Positions 62,359 to 64,000 of a stretch of 64,000 nucleotides of DNA are shown in pieces. The stretch is from positions 1,116,001-1,180,000 of the forward strand of contig NZ_JAKIJS010000001.1 in assembly GCF_021608225.1 (NCBI RefSeq), in the 5' to 3' direction. The DNA comes from Pseudalkalibacillus berkeleyi. Lineage in GTDB: Bacteria > Bacillota > Bacilli > Bacillales > Fictibacillaceae. Numbering within the stretch: the stretch's first letter is position 1; each line of letters opens with the position of its first letter. A program made the position numbers and the translations under genes. The notes beneath the pieces are model-generated. The model did no database searches. It saw only the letters and a program-made list of their open reading frames with translations, and was not told where the DNA came from.

Positions 62359-62559
62359 ATGGAAGAAATGTTTCAAATGATGCGTTGGGACTTAATTTTA
62401 CCAATCATATTAATTGAACTTGTTTTAATAATAGTGGCATTGGTTGATTTAATTAGGAATAAAGAAACAAATGGACCACGATGGTTGTGGGTCATTCTTA
62501 TCCTGTTCATTCAAGTGTTTGGTCCGATCTTATACTTTTTATTCGGAAGGAAGCATTGA
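62359..62559 (+). CDS. PLDc_N-type small membrane protein (YxlE-like)
   Basis: A 66-aa protein with two helices and the PLDc_N signature (ALVDLIRNK, GPRWLWVILILFIQVFGPILYFLFGRKH in pieces). It resembles YxlE, which precedes an ABC exporter in the B. subtilis sigY operon. The ATG at 62359 follows AAGGAG by eight bases. It is cotranscribed with the ATPase gene two bases downstream. Confidence 0.82.
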   Translation: MEEMFQMMRWDLILPIILIELVLIIVALVDLIRNKETNGPRWLWVILILFIQVFGPILYFLFGRKH

Positions 62560-62561
62560 AA

Positions 62562-63470
62562 ATGACTATGATAAGCGTAAATGAGCTTCATAAACGATAT
62601 GATGGTAAGTATGTTGTAAATGGCATTAGCCTTCAACTTCAACCAGGCAAATGTGTCGCCTTACTAGGGCCAAATGGAGCTGGGAAAACGACCACACTCC
62701 GAATGCTTTCTGGATTAATCCGTCCCACGTCAGGTTCGATTCAATTTGATGGATTAAGTGATACCAAAGATATTCGACACCATATTGGCTATCTTCCTCA
62801 ATATCCGGCTTTCCATAACTGGATGACGGGAAGGGAATTTCTTGTGTACGTCGGACAGTTAGCAAAGCTCTCAAAATCTGAAGCATCAAAAAGGGCTAAT
62901 GAACTATTATCGTTAGTAGGAATTTTTGATGCTGGAGATCAAAGGGTTAAGAAATATTCTGGTGGGATGAGGCAACGACTAGGCATCGCTCAAGCATTAA
63001 TACATAATCCAAAACTACTTTTGTTGGATGAACCCGTGTCAGCACTAGATCCTATTGGACGGAGAGAGGTACTGACGTTAATGGACAGTCTGAAAGAACA
63101 TACAACCCTCCTCTTTTCGACTCACATTCTTAATGATGCAGAGGAAATTTGTGATGAGCTTTTTGTGATGCATCAAGGGAAAATGTTAGAGTCCGGTTCA
63201 ATCAATGACCTTCGTAATAAGCACCGTTTAGATAAAATAATCATCAAATTCGAAGGTGAGCTAGACCAACATAAAACAATAATAGAGCAGCTCAATCCTG
63301 TAAAAAGAGTGGAAATAGTGAAGGAACACTTGGAAATATACGTTGATGACCTACCACGAGGTAGAACAGAGATCCTTAACTTGATTCAGGAGAAATCATG
63401 GCCATTAACAAAGTTCGAGTTTGCGCAAACGACCTTAGAAGACATGTTTATGAGGATGGTCAATAAATGA
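62562..63470 (+). CDS. ABC transporter ATP-binding protein (YxlF-like)
   Basis: A 302-aa ATPase: Walker A GPNGAGKTTT, signature YSGGMRQR, Walker B LLLLDEPVSALDP and the His switch FSTHIL. A C-terminal extension of about 80 residues follows. It should power an ABC-2 type exporter with the next gene. The ATG at 62562 follows GGAAGGAAG; the longer frame from 62481 overlaps the upstream gene and is rejected. It overlaps the permease by four bases. Confidence 0.9.
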   Translation: MTMISVNELHKRYDGKYVVNGISLQLQPGKCVALLGPNGAGKTTTLRMLSGLIRPTSGSIQFDGLSDTKDIRHHIGYLPQYPAFHNWMTGREFLVYVGQLAKLSKSEASKRANELLSLVGIFDAGDQRVKKYSGGMRQRLGIAQALIHNPKLLLLDEPVSALDPIGRREVLTLMDSLKEHTTLLFSTHILNDAEEICDELFVMHQGKMLESGSINDLRNKHRLDKIIIKFEGELDQHKTIIEQLNPVKRVEIVKEHLEIYVDDLPRGRTEILNLIQEKSWPLTKFEFAQTTLEDMFMRMVNK

Positions 63471-64000
63471 TTCAGTGGTTTGCGGTCTTTAAAAGAGAAA
63501 ACTTAGAGAACTGGCGCAATTTCAAATGGATTTGGGTGCCTATTATTTTCATAATTCTCGGTGTGATGGACCCGATTACGACCTATTATTTACCGAAAAT
63601 TATTGATGCGGTCGGAGGTTTACCAGAAGGAGGTACGATTACGTTACCTGAGTACAGTCCGGTAGATATACTCATGGCTAGTCTTGGTCAATATAGTCAG
63701 CTCGGTGTATTAATCATCGTGTTAATGACGATGGGTGTCATTGCTCGTGAAAGAAGAAGCGGCATCGCAGAATTAATACTCGTTAAACCTGTGAAGTACA
63801 GTAGTTATGTTAGTGCGAAGTGGAGCGCAACAGCCCTTCTTGTCATCGTGTCTCTAACAGTCGGTCTTTTAATGAGTTGGTACTATACGGGCGTTTTGTT
63901 TGGAGCACTTACCGTTATACAATTGATTCAAGCTTTATTCTTTTATAGCTTATGGCTGATCCTCGTTGTATCTATTTCTATATTTATGAATACGCTTGTC
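63467..64000 (+). CDS. ABC-2 type permease (YxlG-like), 3' end missing
   Basis: The first 178 codons are present; the gene runs off the right edge. It opens IQWFAVFKRENLENWRNFKW, then a hydrophobic helix and an outside loop rich in Pro/Gly, then GQYSQLGVLIIVLMTMGVIARERRSGIAELI in pieces. This is typical of ABC-2 permeases. The start codon overlaps the ATPase stop (ATGA). No frame break is seen. Confidence 0.87.
   Translation, partial: MIQWFAVFKRENLENWRNFKWIWVPIIFIILGVMDPITTYYLPKIIDAVGGLPEGGTITLPEYSPVDILMASLGQYSQLGVLIIVLMTMGVIARERRSGIAELILVKPVKYSSYVSAKWSATALLVIVSLTVGLLMSWYYTGVLFGALTVIQLIQALFFYSLWLILVVSISIFMNTLV

Overview
The window comes from a low-GC, spore-forming member of the Bacillaceae. 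The evidence is the low GC content, near-consensus AGGAGG ribosome binding sites, frequent TTG and GTG starts, and many genes that resemble Bacillus subtilis yp*, yo* and yx* genes (dynA, ypcP, ypgQ, brxA, pncA, patA, the kam/yod lysine cluster, yxlEFG). A YjcZ-like sporulation-type protein and two Na+/H+ antiporters (NhaC and CPA1 types) fit a salt- or alkali-tolerant bacillus, but the species cannot be read from the sequence. No rRNA, tRNA, CRISPR array, insertion sequence or prophage was seen.

Layout. 0-15.5 kb holds housekeeping genes: a partial HesB-like gene, a GDSL esterase, NhaC, D-amino acid transaminase, DEAD-box helicase CshA behind a structured leader, a CPA1 antiporter, the double dynamin DynA with two small followers, a thioredoxin-like protein, a membrane protein whose ribosome binding site lies inside a hairpin, PatA, a sulfurtransferase and a TRIC-type channel. 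15.6-23.9 kb is a lysine catabolic cluster: beta-lysine acetyltransferase AblB, a sigma-54 activator (KamR), lysine 2,3-aminomutase KamA behind a textbook -24/-12 promoter, YokU, an aminotransferase, a two-subunit CoA transferase and an M20 amidohydrolase. 24-27 kb holds two tandem paralogous membrane-anchored proteins of unknown function, the first probably starting at ATT.

28.6-36.8 kb is a complete Gram-positive Tad/Flp pilus operon (flp, tadV, tadE, tadG, cpaB, tadZ, tadA, tadB, tadC). A divergent XRE regulator lies upstream and a second small XRE protein lies at the end. Inverted repeats between the -35 and -10 boxes and just downstream of the flp promoter, plus an identical 16-mer 1.4 kb away, look like the operators. 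36.8-37.1 kb encodes a probable stand-alone structured RNA of about 225 nt with its own promoter and terminator.

37-54.8 kb continues with YpcP exonuclease, an orphan pair of peptide-type ABC permeases whose start codon abuts a terminator, RNase HI-like, PfpI-like, YpgQ, ferredoxin, VOC epimerase, CvfB, formate-tetrahydrofolate ligase with a cre-like site, nicotinamidase, an SNF2 helicase with a SWIM-domain partner, a phased tandem repeat beside an unlisted 46-aa gene, CvfC and BrxA. 54.9-64 kb has an MMPL transporter, a His/Met-rich YjcZ-like protein, a YpiP-like methyltransferase, an MFS transporter behind a leader peptide and attenuator, threonine aldolase, TrhO, and the start of a yxlEFG-like ABC exporter operon cut by the window end.

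The best candidates for undescribed biology are the 36.85-37.08 kb RNA, the three-site operator set of the Tad locus, the leader-peptide attenuator before the MFS gene, the twin palindromes of the KamR circuit, the phased TCTAGA/A-tract repeat and the ATT-initiated paralog pair.
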